A program made the translations under genes and the position numbers. From Adiantum capillus-veneris (lineage: Eukaryota > Streptophyta > Polypodiopsida > Polypodiales > Pteridaceae): a DNA stretch of 64,000 nt. The stretch's first letter is position 1. The number at the start of each line of letters is the position of its first letter. Below the pieces are notes generated by a model. The model was not told where the DNA came from. It did not search any database and saw only the letters and a program-made list of their open reading frames with translations. The stretch covers positions 68,754,503-68,818,502 of the forward strand of contig CM043957.1 of NCBI GenBank assembly GCA_014529385.2. The letters are read 5' to 3'. This document shows positions 1 through 10,109 of the stretch, piece after piece.

Positions 1-1189
1 CTTTGTGTGAGAATGCCTAATATGCCAGAAAGTCAAGTTTGACAGGCAAAAGGCACCAGGGTTATTGCAACCACTACCTATTCCAGATAAACCATGGGAA
101 AGTATTGCTATGGATTTTATCTTTGATCTTCCGAGAACGCAGACAGGAAACGATGGTATTTGGACCATCATTTGCAGATTCAGCAAGCAGACTCATTTTA
201 TTCCTGTCAGGAAGAAGATAAAGCCAGATCAGATGGCACGCTTGTTTATGAGCAATATTTTCAAGTATCATGGCATGCCACAGTCGATTGTTAGCGACTG
301 TGATCCACGCATGACAAGTTTGTTCTGGAGAGGCTTGTTTGAGAATATGGGCACAACGCTCAAATTCTCTTCGTCATTTCATCCTCAAATAGATGGGCAG
401 TCAGAAGAGGCAAATTCTACTGTCCTAGATCTGCTGAAGTGTTATGTGTCAAAGCATAAAGGAAAGTGGGAGCAATATTTGCCATTGGTGGAGTATACAT
501 ACAATAATACAGTGCATTCATCAACTGGCAAGGCACCTTTCGAGATAGTTGAAGGTGGCAAGAAAGTTCCTCCCATACTGTATACAAAGAACAAGATATT
601 TGAAGCAGATAAGTATGTTAAGGACATGGATGAAATGTACAAGAAGGTCAAAGTGGCCTTGGAAAAGACTCAGGCAAAGCAAAAGAAAGCAGTTGATCAT
701 CACCGTCGTGAAGTGGTATTTTCACTTGGTGATTGGGTGCTTCTACGCTTTGAAAAGGCAAGGTTAAAGAAGATGAAGGGCAAGGAAAGATTGTTTCCAA
801 AGCTCAGCATGCGTTACTATGGGCCTTTTCAAGTGTGCGACATAATCAGTGATGTTGCATATAGGCTGAAATTGCCTGACAATTGGAAGATTCACAATGC
901 GTTTCATGTGAGTCTTCTCAGACCCTATGTGGGTGATGTGCCAGAAGATATGCCAGTTGAAGATCAGCCGGAAGTCGAGGAACTTGACGAGATCTTGGTC
1001 CCGGAACAGATTTTGGCACATAAAGAAAGAAAAATGAAAGGCAAGGTTGCTAGGCGTTACTTAGTGAAGTTCAGAAACTATCCACCAATGGATGCTAAGT
1101 GGATGGAAGAAGGTGAACTTGCAAAGTCACCAATTGTGTTATCACTTTACCTTGAAGCCTTCGATTTGCAACCTGCCTTGACCCCTTGA
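1..1189 (+). pseudogene. Ty3/gypsy chromovirus integrase with C-terminal chromodomain (5'-truncated by window edge)
   Basis: This is the last part of a retrotransposon Pol polyprotein, the integrase that inserts element cDNA into the genome. Seen: the second half of the HHCC zinc finger (CLICQK, near base 23), then the core with Asp in MDFI, Asp in VSDCDPR and Glu in GQSE. The last two are 35 residues apart, which gives the DD35E pattern. Next come a GDWVLL/YYGPF C-terminal domain and, over about the last 55 residues, a chromodomain (RRYLVKFRNYPP..AKW). The chromodomain is typical of chromoviruses and usually guides insertion to particular chromatin. Translation is open from base 11 to the TGA-free end at 1189, but an in-frame TGA at 8-10 falls just before the zinc-finger Cys, where this family usually has Arg. 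The copy is therefore probably dead. Family assignment is firm; the lineage within chromoviruses is not resolved. Confidence 0.9.
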
Positions 1190-1759
1190 GTTTCAAAGCT
1201 ACATGGATTGTCAGTGTGACAATGGCTTCTGAAACAAATGATGTACATGGTATTTAAAGTGAGCTCAAATGAAATACCTGTTACATGAATGTTAGAGCTG
1301 TACAGATTGTCAGTTTGGCAATTGCTCTTATGGAATGTCCAAAAGTGTGCTTAGTGCTATAGAAGTGAGTATTTCTTGTCAATTTGTCAAGGATACAGTA
1401 ATTGCTTCTATTAAAGGGTACATATGTAACTGCATTCTTAAACTGTCGGTTTAGGTATGCTCGAAAGTGTTACGGGATCCAACGTGTACTAAAAGACAGT
1501 GGCAAAATGTGTGGCTACCATTTTGTCATTGGAAAGTTAGTGACTCAAAGCAATGGCAGAGTGCGAAGCTACCACTATGTCATTGGAACAAGGTTCACAC
1601 GCAGGCAATAGTGTCGACGAGGTATTGAATACACCAGGGTTGACAATGAGCATGTATGTGTCGTACATGTGTTGACAGGTGTTGAATACATCAATGTTGA
1701 CTGTGAGCATGTACGACATAGATGCAAACGAGGACGTTTGAGATTTCAAGAGGGGGGTA
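1190..1759 (+). other. pol-to-LTR spacer with degenerate direct repeats and polypurine tract
   Basis: No reading frame here resembles a protein. Two weak tandem families are visible. Units around ATTGTCAGT..G.CAAT recur near 1207, 1308 and 1378. A unit of about 60 bases (GTTGA...GAGCATGTA) occurs near 1638 and again near 1693. The spacer ends in a purine run, AAGAGGGGGG at about 1748-1757, which is a good polypurine tract for plus-strand priming just before the LTR. Confidence 0.55.
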
Positions 1760-3127
1760 TGTCACCAACGTGTTACTACTATCTATCCTTTTTGTTGATT
1801 TCTTTCCTATTTTGGAAAACGCCCCTCGGGAAATCTAACTGCCCTACATTGCATAGCTAGTGTGGAGCTATTCAGAGGGAGTCCAGGTCTTAGGGCAAGA
1901 GAGCACTAAGGTTGGACAAGGACTATGGTTAGCCAAGTGGGGTCATTGACTAGCCAAACTGGAATCCTTTGTTACAGAGGCTACATTTCAGTTCTGGGTG
2001 TGGCTGCAGTGTACAAAGAGGGTCGGATGACCTAGAAAGATACAATGGCAGCATCTCCTAAAATTTAGGAAACTGCTATTTTGGGACCTGAAAATGTCTT
2101 CGCGTCATTACGTGCAGTTTGACATGGGGATCATTTTATTACTCTGTGGCCAAGTCAACAGAGGCTGCAGATGAGATATTTTTAGACCCGAGGGTCTAAA
2201 GCGGGAAAATGCACAAATGAGTGACACTTGGCACTCTGAGGCCAGTTTACTACTTATAGAGAAGACAAAAACGTGATTTTCAGCTGTGAGCTCATTTTCA
2301 AGTTTCCTGTCACAGGTTAAGAGCTATGGAGTGCTTCCTTTCCCTCCTATATACAGTGCGGTGCCAGGAGTGATGCCCTGCACGCTACGCACTGCCCTCT
2401 CTCTCCCCTATGGCAGTATGTTATGCCCCACTAGTGGGCTTTTCAATTGACCAATGTACAGTTGTGTGGGTTCATGCGCGATTGCCGAGGCAAGAGCCTC
2501 TTGCACAAGTACTGGACTAGCTAGCCGCTAATCCCCCGCACGTACTGGTGAATTCGAAGAAGTTTCACGCCAAAAATCTCGTCCGATTCAAAGGGCAAGT
2601 AGCCCTACATCTGCGGGAGCTCGAGGACTTGCTATGGATGCGACCGGCACGCGAAACAGAGCCCGAAACAATAAATTACAGCCTGCTGTGTATTTTTGCA
2701 GGTTTAGGGTTTTGACCCTAAACGGACCCTAATACCCCCAAGAGGTTCGGGGATGCGAGGGGACCGCTGTACAGGTGATCTGGCGCATTTTCGGGGCTGA
2801 AAACAGAGAATTCAGCGTGCTGCAGATTCTCGCCAGGTCTTGCAAAGTGCCCGTATACGTCGGGAAAGTCATTCAATGCGTGGGAATACTGACCGTGAAG
2901 GGTTCTAGTACAGTTATGCTGCCGAAATCGGGCCAGAACAGTTGAAATTCAGCCAAGGTTGTGCAGGGCAGCTTGTAAGGAACCACAACGTTTATTCCCT
3001 CTTCTAAACAATAAAGAAATACCGAAAGGGGCGCCTAAGTTAGGGGCCAGTCTGGTGTCGGTCTTCTCATACAGGTGCAACCTAGCAGCCTGTATCCCTT
3101 TCCCCTTTATTGTGTCTTGAAAGTACA
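1760..3127 (+). repeat. probable 3' LTR of the chromovirus
   Basis: The stretch begins TGTCACCAACG directly after the polypurine tract, as plant gypsy LTRs do. It contains a TATA-like box, TATATA at 2348-2353, about 590 bases in, and an AATAAAG signal near 3010. The right edge is a guess, placed at a TACA ending at 3127. The partner 5' LTR lies outside the window, so neither the end nor a target duplication can be confirmed. Confidence 0.5.
2348..2353 (+). promoter_or_regulatory. TATA-like box in the LTR
   Basis: CTATATACAG follows a pyrimidine-rich run inside the putative LTR, at a position where a U3/R promoter would be expected. It was identified by motif and position only. Confidence 0.35.
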
Positions 3128-3520
3128 GGTAAAGTGGGCGTCAAATTAAATGGGTGAAAGTAAATAAGGTTTAAGTCTAAAGTCTACCGCCCTTTTGGAT
3201 TGAACAGGCCGGTTTCACATGCCAAGGAAGAGACATGGAATGTGAATTCCTTGAATGCAAACTTTTTTCTTTTCAAGAGAAATCCGCATACATCCGTGCT
3301 CATCCGTGAGTGAGCCATGTGCATCGTACAATACGGCATGCCTATGAAAAGGGAACACGTAAAGACGGTGACAAAAATACAAGAAACTGTCACGAATGAA
3401 ACACTCGAATAATGCGTACTGACAAATCATGCGAACACACAATACTTCCTGAGTGGGTTCTTTGGACCTCGACTCGAGAGCCAAGATCGTTTTGCGTGAT
3501 TAATCGTATCTGCAATGAGG
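3128..3520. other. unassigned flank left of the CACTA transposon
   Basis: I recognise no gene here. The minus strand can be read open from the right flank of the transposon (15046 side) across one copy of TTA into this segment for about twenty codons. That would fit the CACTA element having landed in a minus-strand gypsy element, but no RT motif is visible, so this is only suggestive. Confidence 0.3.
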
Positions 3521-3523
3521 TTA

Positions 3524-3537
3524 CACTACAAGAGATT
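3524..3537 (+). repeat. CACTA left terminal inverted repeat
   Basis: CACTACAAGAGATT is preceded by TTA. It pairs with 15029-15042, matching 13 of 14 bases with one A/G difference. The CACTA pentamer is the transposase cleavage end in this superfamily. Confidence 0.92.
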
Positions 3538-3715
3538 CGACGCTAGCAGTGCGACGCTCAAATGTTAAAATCCACAGTGTTGCTATGCTCGTCGCTATAA
3601 GCGTTGCTATACAGCAAATAGTATAGCGACGAGCATAGCAACACCGACAGGGGTAAAAAATAAACTGAGCGTCAAAAACTCTGATCTCGTATCTGAGTTT
3701 CGGCGCTCTAGCGAA
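3535..3715 (+). repeat. left subterminal repeat cluster with a perfect 23-base inverted repeat
   Basis: Short units of the type GCGAC/GACGCT/TCGCTATA occur on both strands, like the TNPA-binding subterminal repeats of En/Spm. Bases 3577-3599 and 3622-3644 are exact reverse complements (23 bases each, 22-base loop, core CTCGTCGCTATA) and could form a strong hairpin. Related units recur at the other end (14860-15020). Confidence 0.75.
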
Positions 3716-3728
3716 ACAAGTAAACCCA

Positions 3729-3731
<3 letters not shown>

Positions 3732-3774
<43 letters not shown>

Positions 3775-4018
3775 CACCACACAAACACACACACGAGGAG
3801 AGGAAGGAGAGTCAGATATGCTCCTTCCCTCTCATGTTCCCTTCCCCTCTCTCTCTCTCCCTCTCAACGCACACATTGTGTCTTTGACAGAGAGAGAGAG
3901 AGAGAGAGAGAGAGGAGAATGTACACATGCATAAACAAGAAACACATACACATATATTGAATGTACAAAAAATTACACACACATGCATAAACAAAGAATG
4001 CATACACACACATTGAGA

Positions 4019-4055
<37 letters not shown>

Positions 4056-4086
4056 AAGAGAGAGAGAGAGAGATAAGAGGAGAAAA

Positions 4087-4146
<60 letters not shown>

Positions 4147-4193
4147 ACAAAGAGAGGGAGAGAAGACGAAAAGAGAGAGGTTAGGGGAGAAAA

Positions 4194-4239
<46 letters not shown>
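3732..4239. repeat. cluster of CT/GA microsatellites
   Basis: At least five long tracts are present: CT at 3732-3772, and GA at 3888-3916, 4014-4074, 4090-4142 and 4195-4239. They are separated by related linkers such as AAAACAAAGAGAG and ACACATGCATAAACAA. All translations across them are repeats of Ser/Leu or Arg/Glu and are not genes. Confidence 0.9.
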
Positions 4240-4242
<3 letters not shown>

Positions 4243-4257
4243 AAAAAATAGAGAAAA

Positions 4258-4510
4258 TATGAAATGAAATGTTATATTAAGATTTAGGGTTAAGTTAGAT
4301 TTAAAATCACATTTAAGATTAAGTTAGATTAAGATCTAAAATTAAGTTAGATTACATTTAACTTATATTTAAAATATATGCTAAATTTAAAATTAGATTA
4401 GACTTAAGATTAGGTTAAGATTTAATTAGACTTAAAATTAAGTTAGATTACATTTACGTTTAGGTTGGAATTAGGTTTATGTTGAGTTTAAGATTAGATT
4501 AGATTTATAT
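4258..4510. repeat. AT-rich degenerate repeat
   Basis: Many imperfect copies of TTAAGATTAGATTTA-like units follow one another. The same texture resumes at 5367-5460, after the long duplication. No gene is visible. Confidence 0.6.
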
Positions 4511-5366
4511 ATACCTAAATGAATCCAGGATAAGCCCAGATTCACCCTTGAAGGAAAGTGCAAGGTATAGACCCATGGTAGTCACCCACAAGACAATATA
4601 ACCATCAGCTCCATCATGCATAGTATTGACTAAATACCACGACATCCCCACTAACGTCGTCAGTGCCCAATAGTGGGTGTAGAACTAGGTACTAACATAT
4701 GCTCCCCAACACAACACACAACAGAAGCACACACACTTGAGCATACATCATCAACGTACTGAGGTTCTGTCATGACTCCGGAGCTCAAGGGCAGACTCAG
4801 CCATAATGAAGCTTAGCACTAAAAGAAGCATGAAATGGGAAAAATTAGCACAAATGAGGTAGTTGATAGGACATACGCACCACAAAAGATAGAAATAATT
4901 AGCACAATATCAACTAGTCGTAACTCGGACAAGAACTTCACAATGTGAAGTCTGCATGTCCGCTATACGACTAAAAAATATACCTAGATGAATCCAAGAT
5001 AAGCCCATATTCACCCTTGAAGGAAAGTGCAAGGTATAGACCCATGGTCGTCACCCACAAGACGATATAACCATCAGCTCCATCATGCATAGTATTGACT
5101 AAATACCACGACATCCCCACTAATGTCGTCAGTGCCCAATAGTGGGTGTAGAACTAGGTACTAGCATATGCTCCCCAACACAACACACACCAAACGCACA
5201 CACATGAGTATACATCAACACAAAGTTCAGCGTACTGAGTTTCTGTCATGACTCCGGAGATCAAGGGCAGACTCATCCATAATGAAGCTTAGCACTAAAA
5301 GAAGCATGAAATGGGAAAAATTAGCACAAATGAGGTAGTTGATAGGGCATACGCACCACAAAAGAT
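4511..5366. repeat. tandem duplication, two copies of about 380-390 bases, period about 470
   Basis: Copy 1 (about 4511-4890) and copy 2 (about 4980-5366) both run from ATACCTA.ATGAATCCA to CGCACCACAAAAGAT, with few substitutions and a small insertion in copy 2. Bases 4891-4979 between them occur once only. No protein-like frame is present. It lies inside the CACTA element ahead of the transposase gene. Confidence 0.88.
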
Positions 5367-5460
5367 TTAGATTTATGTTAAATTTAAAATTAGGACAAGA
5401 TTTTAGATTAGCTAGGTTAAATTTAAGGTTAGATTATATTTAAATTTAGGTTAGATTTTA

Positions 5461-6019
5461 GGGCATGTCAATGAAGGGGGAGTTCTAGCTAAGCTCATGA
5501 CTTTGCCCAAAGAGTAAACACTAGGTACACAACAATATGTATATTCCCATCACAATCTAGCACCTATTAACTCACCCACTAACCATGTTCAATTAGCTTA
5601 AAATCACCATATGTTAAAGTCTACCTTCGGAATTACGGAAAAAAATTAGAGTTAGGCCAACGGTGATCCCTCTCTTCCTCTCTACGGATGCGACCTTAAG
5701 TTGAAAAGCTTTCAACGGCATAATACTCAGATTGGAGGCCAACATGTAATGTGCACAGTAATCCCTCAAACAAATATCTGTTGTGAAGAGATGTTAAGAT
5801 GCTGTGAATTGCTACAGCTAAAGAAGAGGTAAAGGGGTTTTGTCCACTACATGCATTGTCATTTAGACGTGGATGTGTAGATTTCTCGTACCCACAAAAT
5901 AGGCATTGACCAATAAAGACGAGATTATAACCCGGTGGTTCTGATCTCCGTGCACCTCTAGACCGGGGTGTGCGGGGATCGGAGATGACTAGAGAATGTG
6001 AGGTAGTTTACAGTGTGAT

Positions 6020-6068
<49 letters not shown>

Positions 6069-6131
6069 AAGACGGAGGATGCCAATAGAAGATTAAATTT
6101 ATGTCCAGGTTATAAGGTTTTTACATTCATT
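5461..6131. other. region upstream of the TNPD-like gene; GA tract
   Basis: No gene is recognised. There is an imperfect palindrome around 5947-5985 (GATCTCCG ... CGGAGAT) and a GA tract at about 6023-6065 shortly before the first transposase ATG at 6132. By position it would hold the promoter and leader of that gene, but I see no convincing TATA box. Confidence 0.4.
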
Positions 6132-8244
6132 ATGAGTAGTGACGACGATGTGGAGCCGTCCAACCGAAACATCTATCTCTCAACAAGGATCTTATGTCCT
6201 TGTAATCAATGCAAACATGCTGTGCGACGGACAAGACGTGTTTCTTTGCAGCACATTCGCAAATTTGGCGAGTTTGATCCATCTATTATAGATCGAGTTG
6301 TTGCCAATTATAACTCGTCACACTCTAACGCTTGCCAGCAGGCAGCAATCTTGCAACCCAATAGGCGTATTCGCAGGCGCTTTTGTCAAGCAGCATACGT
6401 GAGGCCACAAGATGTAGCCTCTGACAGCTCGAAGGATGATCATACGGACCACATTCCCAACGAGGCTATGTTTGAGCCCAAGATTGATGAAATGATCGAG
6501 ATGATCATGGATTTAGAAAGACTTATCTATGATGATATGAAAAGTGAGCCGATACGCCATTGTATGATGGAGCACGTATATCTAGATTGAAGGCGCTCCT
6601 GGTTCTTCTCAACATGCAGGCAAAGTTTAGATGGAGTGACACTAGCATCACAGCGCTTTTCAAGTGATCTATTACAATGTGCTTATTTCAATTAAAAACT
6701 CTAGATGTATAATGATCTGATAGATCACTTACACAAGTGTACCGCATTTTTTTCGTTGTGTAGATTGCTCAAAGAGCACATACTGCCAGCTGATAATGTG
6801 ATGCCAGAATCCAGAGAAGAAGCAAGAAAGATCTTGCGAAACTTGGGGATGGATTACAATTCGATTCACGCTTGTCCTAACGACTGCATTCTTTTCAGAG
6901 AGAATACATAGACATGGAGAAGTGTCCAAAATGTGATTCCGAGAGATCGAGTAGATCTCCACGGACAAAAAATTCCACAAAAGGTTTTGCGACACTTTCC
7001 TCTGCTTCCTCGCATCAAGCATTTCTTCGAATGTAAGTCCATGGCCGCCCTAGCATCATGGCACGAGGAGAATAGATCTTCGGATGGTGTGCTATAGATT
7101 CCTGCAGATTGTGCAACCTGGAAACATATAGACGACACATGGCCGGATTTTGCCAGGGAAACTCCAAATTTGCGCATAGGCCTGGCTATGGATGGCGTAA
7201 AAATCCATTTGGTCAGAGGTAAACATCTTACAGTGTATGGCCCGTTATCATCGTCAACTACAACATTCCCCCGTGGTTGACTACTAAGAAGGGACACTTG
7301 TTTCTAAGCTTGATTGTGCCGGGGCGGTATAAAGTGAAGAATATGGATGTGTATCTTCGTCCACTATTGGAAGAGCTACAACAATTGTGAATTGGTATAG
7401 AAGTGGTGGATATGAGCCGACACACAAGTCGACGGAATGCTTTGATCAGAGGCATTCTAATGTGGACCATGCATGACTATCCTAGACTAACAGAATGCTC
7501 AGGTGATTTATACTCAAACTCAAACACTATAAATCTTCGTTTTTCTCAAGCTTATCTATTGTCATGTGTATACATGCAGGGCTTCAAACAAGCAGATACA
7601 GAGCATGTGTCACATGTGGACTCTCATGCAGATCTTGTGGCGGCAGAACTCACTTACTTCGGTACGCTACAAGAGATTTTGAGGATCGATTATAGAGGAT
7701 TTTTTGTGGACTTGTTCGACGTGCAATGGTTCAAGATAAACATGGAGGGTCGCAACGCTACTGTGCACAGAGGAGAGTCTGGTTTCCTTGAGATGAATTC
7801 AACTAAAAAATGGACCGACCTAAGAGACACTTTCGTACTACCTGAGCATTGTGAACAAGTAAGTCTGTAAATATTTAACATCCAATCTTAAAAGTTATGT
7901 GACTCGAAGCACTCATGTAAGTTTTGTGGCTCTGGCAGGTGATATTTCATCCTACAAAGTCTGCATCAAACTAGTGGTACGTCATAGAGGTAGCCTCTCG
8001 TAGTGCACAGACGTATGAGGGCTACCATGTGCCAATCACAACGGCATCAGTGGAGGAGATCGGAGAGGATGCTCAGTCAGAAGCCGTTGAGGTGGTGTCA
8101 GACGAGCATCAAGCTGCTACTCTCTATGGGATGCATGCAGAGGATCTACAAAATGAAACGGAGGACATCTGCCTAAACGGAGAGCTCTATATAGACATAG
8201 AGAGTTATGCTGAGCTATGCGAGGATGAGAGAGAGACCTCTTAA
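6132..8244 (+). pseudogene. TNPD-like CACTA transposase gene, frameshifted and internally shortened
   Basis: Pieces of the large plant CACTA transposase appear in the usual order. 6132-6590 is a transposase-associated N-terminal domain (CPCNQCKHA). 6600-6663 holds the LLNMQAKFRWSD segment. 6760-6905 has the ILPADNVMPES..EARKILRNLG and HACPNDCILF blocks of Transposase_21. 6985-7215 (a shifted frame) has LASWHEENR, a cysteine/tryptophan segment and LRIGLAMDG. 7450-7480 has ILMWTMHDYP. 7640-8000 is a DUF4216-like C-terminal domain, and an acidic tail ends at 8244. An 80-base GT-AG intron fits at 7859-7938. Stops at 7096, 7278 and 7974 and several frame changes show decay. The catalytic core between 7480 and 7560 is much shorter than normal. 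The product would cut the element at its CACTA ends; here it is dead. Confidence 0.85.
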
Positions 8245-8496
8245 AGCCATAAACACTGTCGTTTTATAATATATATTGTATTCACGTGGCTTTTTGTCCA
8301 TTCTTGTCTATATGCTATACTTGAGAAATTTAAATTGTGTTTAATCGTCATCGCTTCCATTCCAAGCCAAAGGAGTCCTCAAAGGGCAAGTAGATCTTGC
8401 TCTTATAGCAAAGAAGCAAGAAGTGTGCATCGCTACTCGCTAAGGTTTAATTTGAAGCCGGCTTAAACTCCTCGTCGCAAGAATCCCTCCTTTATG

Positions 8497-8497
<1 letters not shown>

Positions 8498-8579
<82 letters not shown>

Positions 8580-8580
8580 C

Positions 8581-8626
<46 letters not shown>

Positions 8627-8649
8627 CACACACACACACACACACACAC
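8498..8649. repeat. compound microsatellite (CT)n(CG)n(TA)n(CA)n
   Basis: Four dinucleotide tracts sit end to end: CT to 8563, CG/GC to 8580, TA from 8585 to 8619, and CA to 8649. It sits between the two transposon genes. The alternation of CG, TA and CA tracts is prone to Z-DNA and cruciform structures. Confidence 0.95.
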
Positions 8650-8748
8650 GAATCCCTCTCCCTATTATCTATAGTATAGATTATAACTTGTCTATATTTT
8701 CTTCTCCATTCAATATTAAAATTAAATGTTTGAGTGTTTAATGCAGAT

Positions 8749-9735
8749 ATGGATGATGATGAGTTTCTTTCTTCTTTGTCACCTCAGCAGAGGAGGTCGT
8801 ACGAGGAGCGTCATCGCTCTGGAGCACCAGCACGTCGTTCCACTACTTCAACGTCTCCCTCTGTTTCGGAGCATTCAGCGCGCTCCGAGACTTCGATATC
8901 GACAAGACGATCTTCACACTCTTCTAGGCACCGACGCTCTAGTGGCGGCGACGGCGATTGCTGTGGGGATGCCACCGCAGATGCCTCGACACCGCCTCGT
9001 GTTCGACGAGGCTCCTTACCTTCCCCTTCTGTGCCCGCCCCCGCACCAACCACGGCATCACCATCTACGCCAAGTTTTGCGCGGCTATCGGCTGTTACCG
9101 GCTACACACCACTAGCTACTCCTCCGAGAGTCACCCAGTCGACACTCCTCGCTTCGGGGCCCAGACTCCAGTGGAGACACTTGGCGTCCATACCCCCATC
9201 GAGACGCCACTAGAGACACCACTCGAGACCCCTGCCGAGACACCCAGGTTCACGTGTCACAGGCGAGAGGACTTACCATACTCAGTCAACATCAGCAGCG
9301 ATATCATCTTGGATGCCGAAAGCAAGAAGGTGATCTCGCGCATGCGCGATCTTTGCTCTCAGGTGTTTGGACACTACATACTAAACACCTGGAGTGAAGT
9401 GCCAAATGAATTAAAAGACAGAGTCATCAGCATGGTGCATGACGAGTTTCCCTTGTCAAGTCGGAATGAGCGCTTCAATGAAGACTTGGAGAAGGTTTGC
9501 ATGCGTGAATACTGCAAGCACAAGCGTTCTGAAGTACAAAAAGCAATAAAGCATAGGTGGAACAGACCAGATTGGCTGGCCAAAGAAGATTGGAAGAATG
9601 CGAAGCGAGCAACGCGCGAGAATTTTGACAAGTGGAAGCAACAAAAGGAAGCAGCCAAAGCGCGAGTAAAGGCAGGGGGCTCACACCACTTGGGGAGCAG
9701 GAGCGACGGGTGGGCATCATTTGAGGCCGATTTTG
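8749..9735 (+). pseudogene. TNPA-like / Transposase_24-type CACTA accessory gene
   Basis: The frame opens with an acidic start (MDDDEFLSSL), a long Ser/Arg/Pro-rich stretch and TP.ET repeats. It continues, after a shift of reading frame around 9130-9170, into a conserved C-terminal region: VPNELKDRVISMV, KHRWNRPDWLAKEDW, a coiled Lys/Arg-rich helix and KAGGSHHLGSRS. The last blocks match the plant transposase family (Ptta/En/Spm, Pfam Transposase_24), whose TNPA members bind subterminal repeats. A GTAAGT donor at 9736 and an acceptor ending CAG at 9829 suggest an intron, after which stops appear at once. A tiny possible last exon after CTGCAG at 14373 ends in TAA. Placement just downstream of the TNPD-like gene fits En/Spm. 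Confidence 0.75.
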
Positions 9736-10019
9736 TAAGTGTTTTTGTATTGCCCTTTAGGTTTAGTAGTTACGTCTATTTGTACTTTTAAATTCTAACA
9801 TAATGTATTCTTTGTATGTTTTGAACAGTGGCGATGATAGGACATGACCCCACACCGTACGGCGCGAGTACGCGGGCAGAAAGTGCTTAAACGCCTTGAT
9901 GGACATTCTCAGTTCTCGCGGTGGTGATGGGAATCGGGAAACCAACACCCAAACACAACACGCACACTCTTTCCCGTAGCCTAAGCGCACACACTAGGCA
10001 ACTCTTATAGAAGAAAACC

Positions 10020-10033
10020 CCTCTCTCTCTCTC

Positions 10034-10107
<74 letters not shown>
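10020..10107. repeat. (CT)n microsatellite
   Basis: Nearly unbroken CT over 88 bases, with one CTCACT interruption. Confidence 0.95.

Positions 10108-10109
<2 letters not shown>

Noticed and set aside
3521-4243. Long open frames of Ser/Leu or Arg/Glu repeats across CT/GA tracts (also near 8500, 23900, 26550, 29060, 44600, 62700).
   Set aside because: They are translations of dinucleotide repeats with no other sequence feature, and both strands are open for the same reason.
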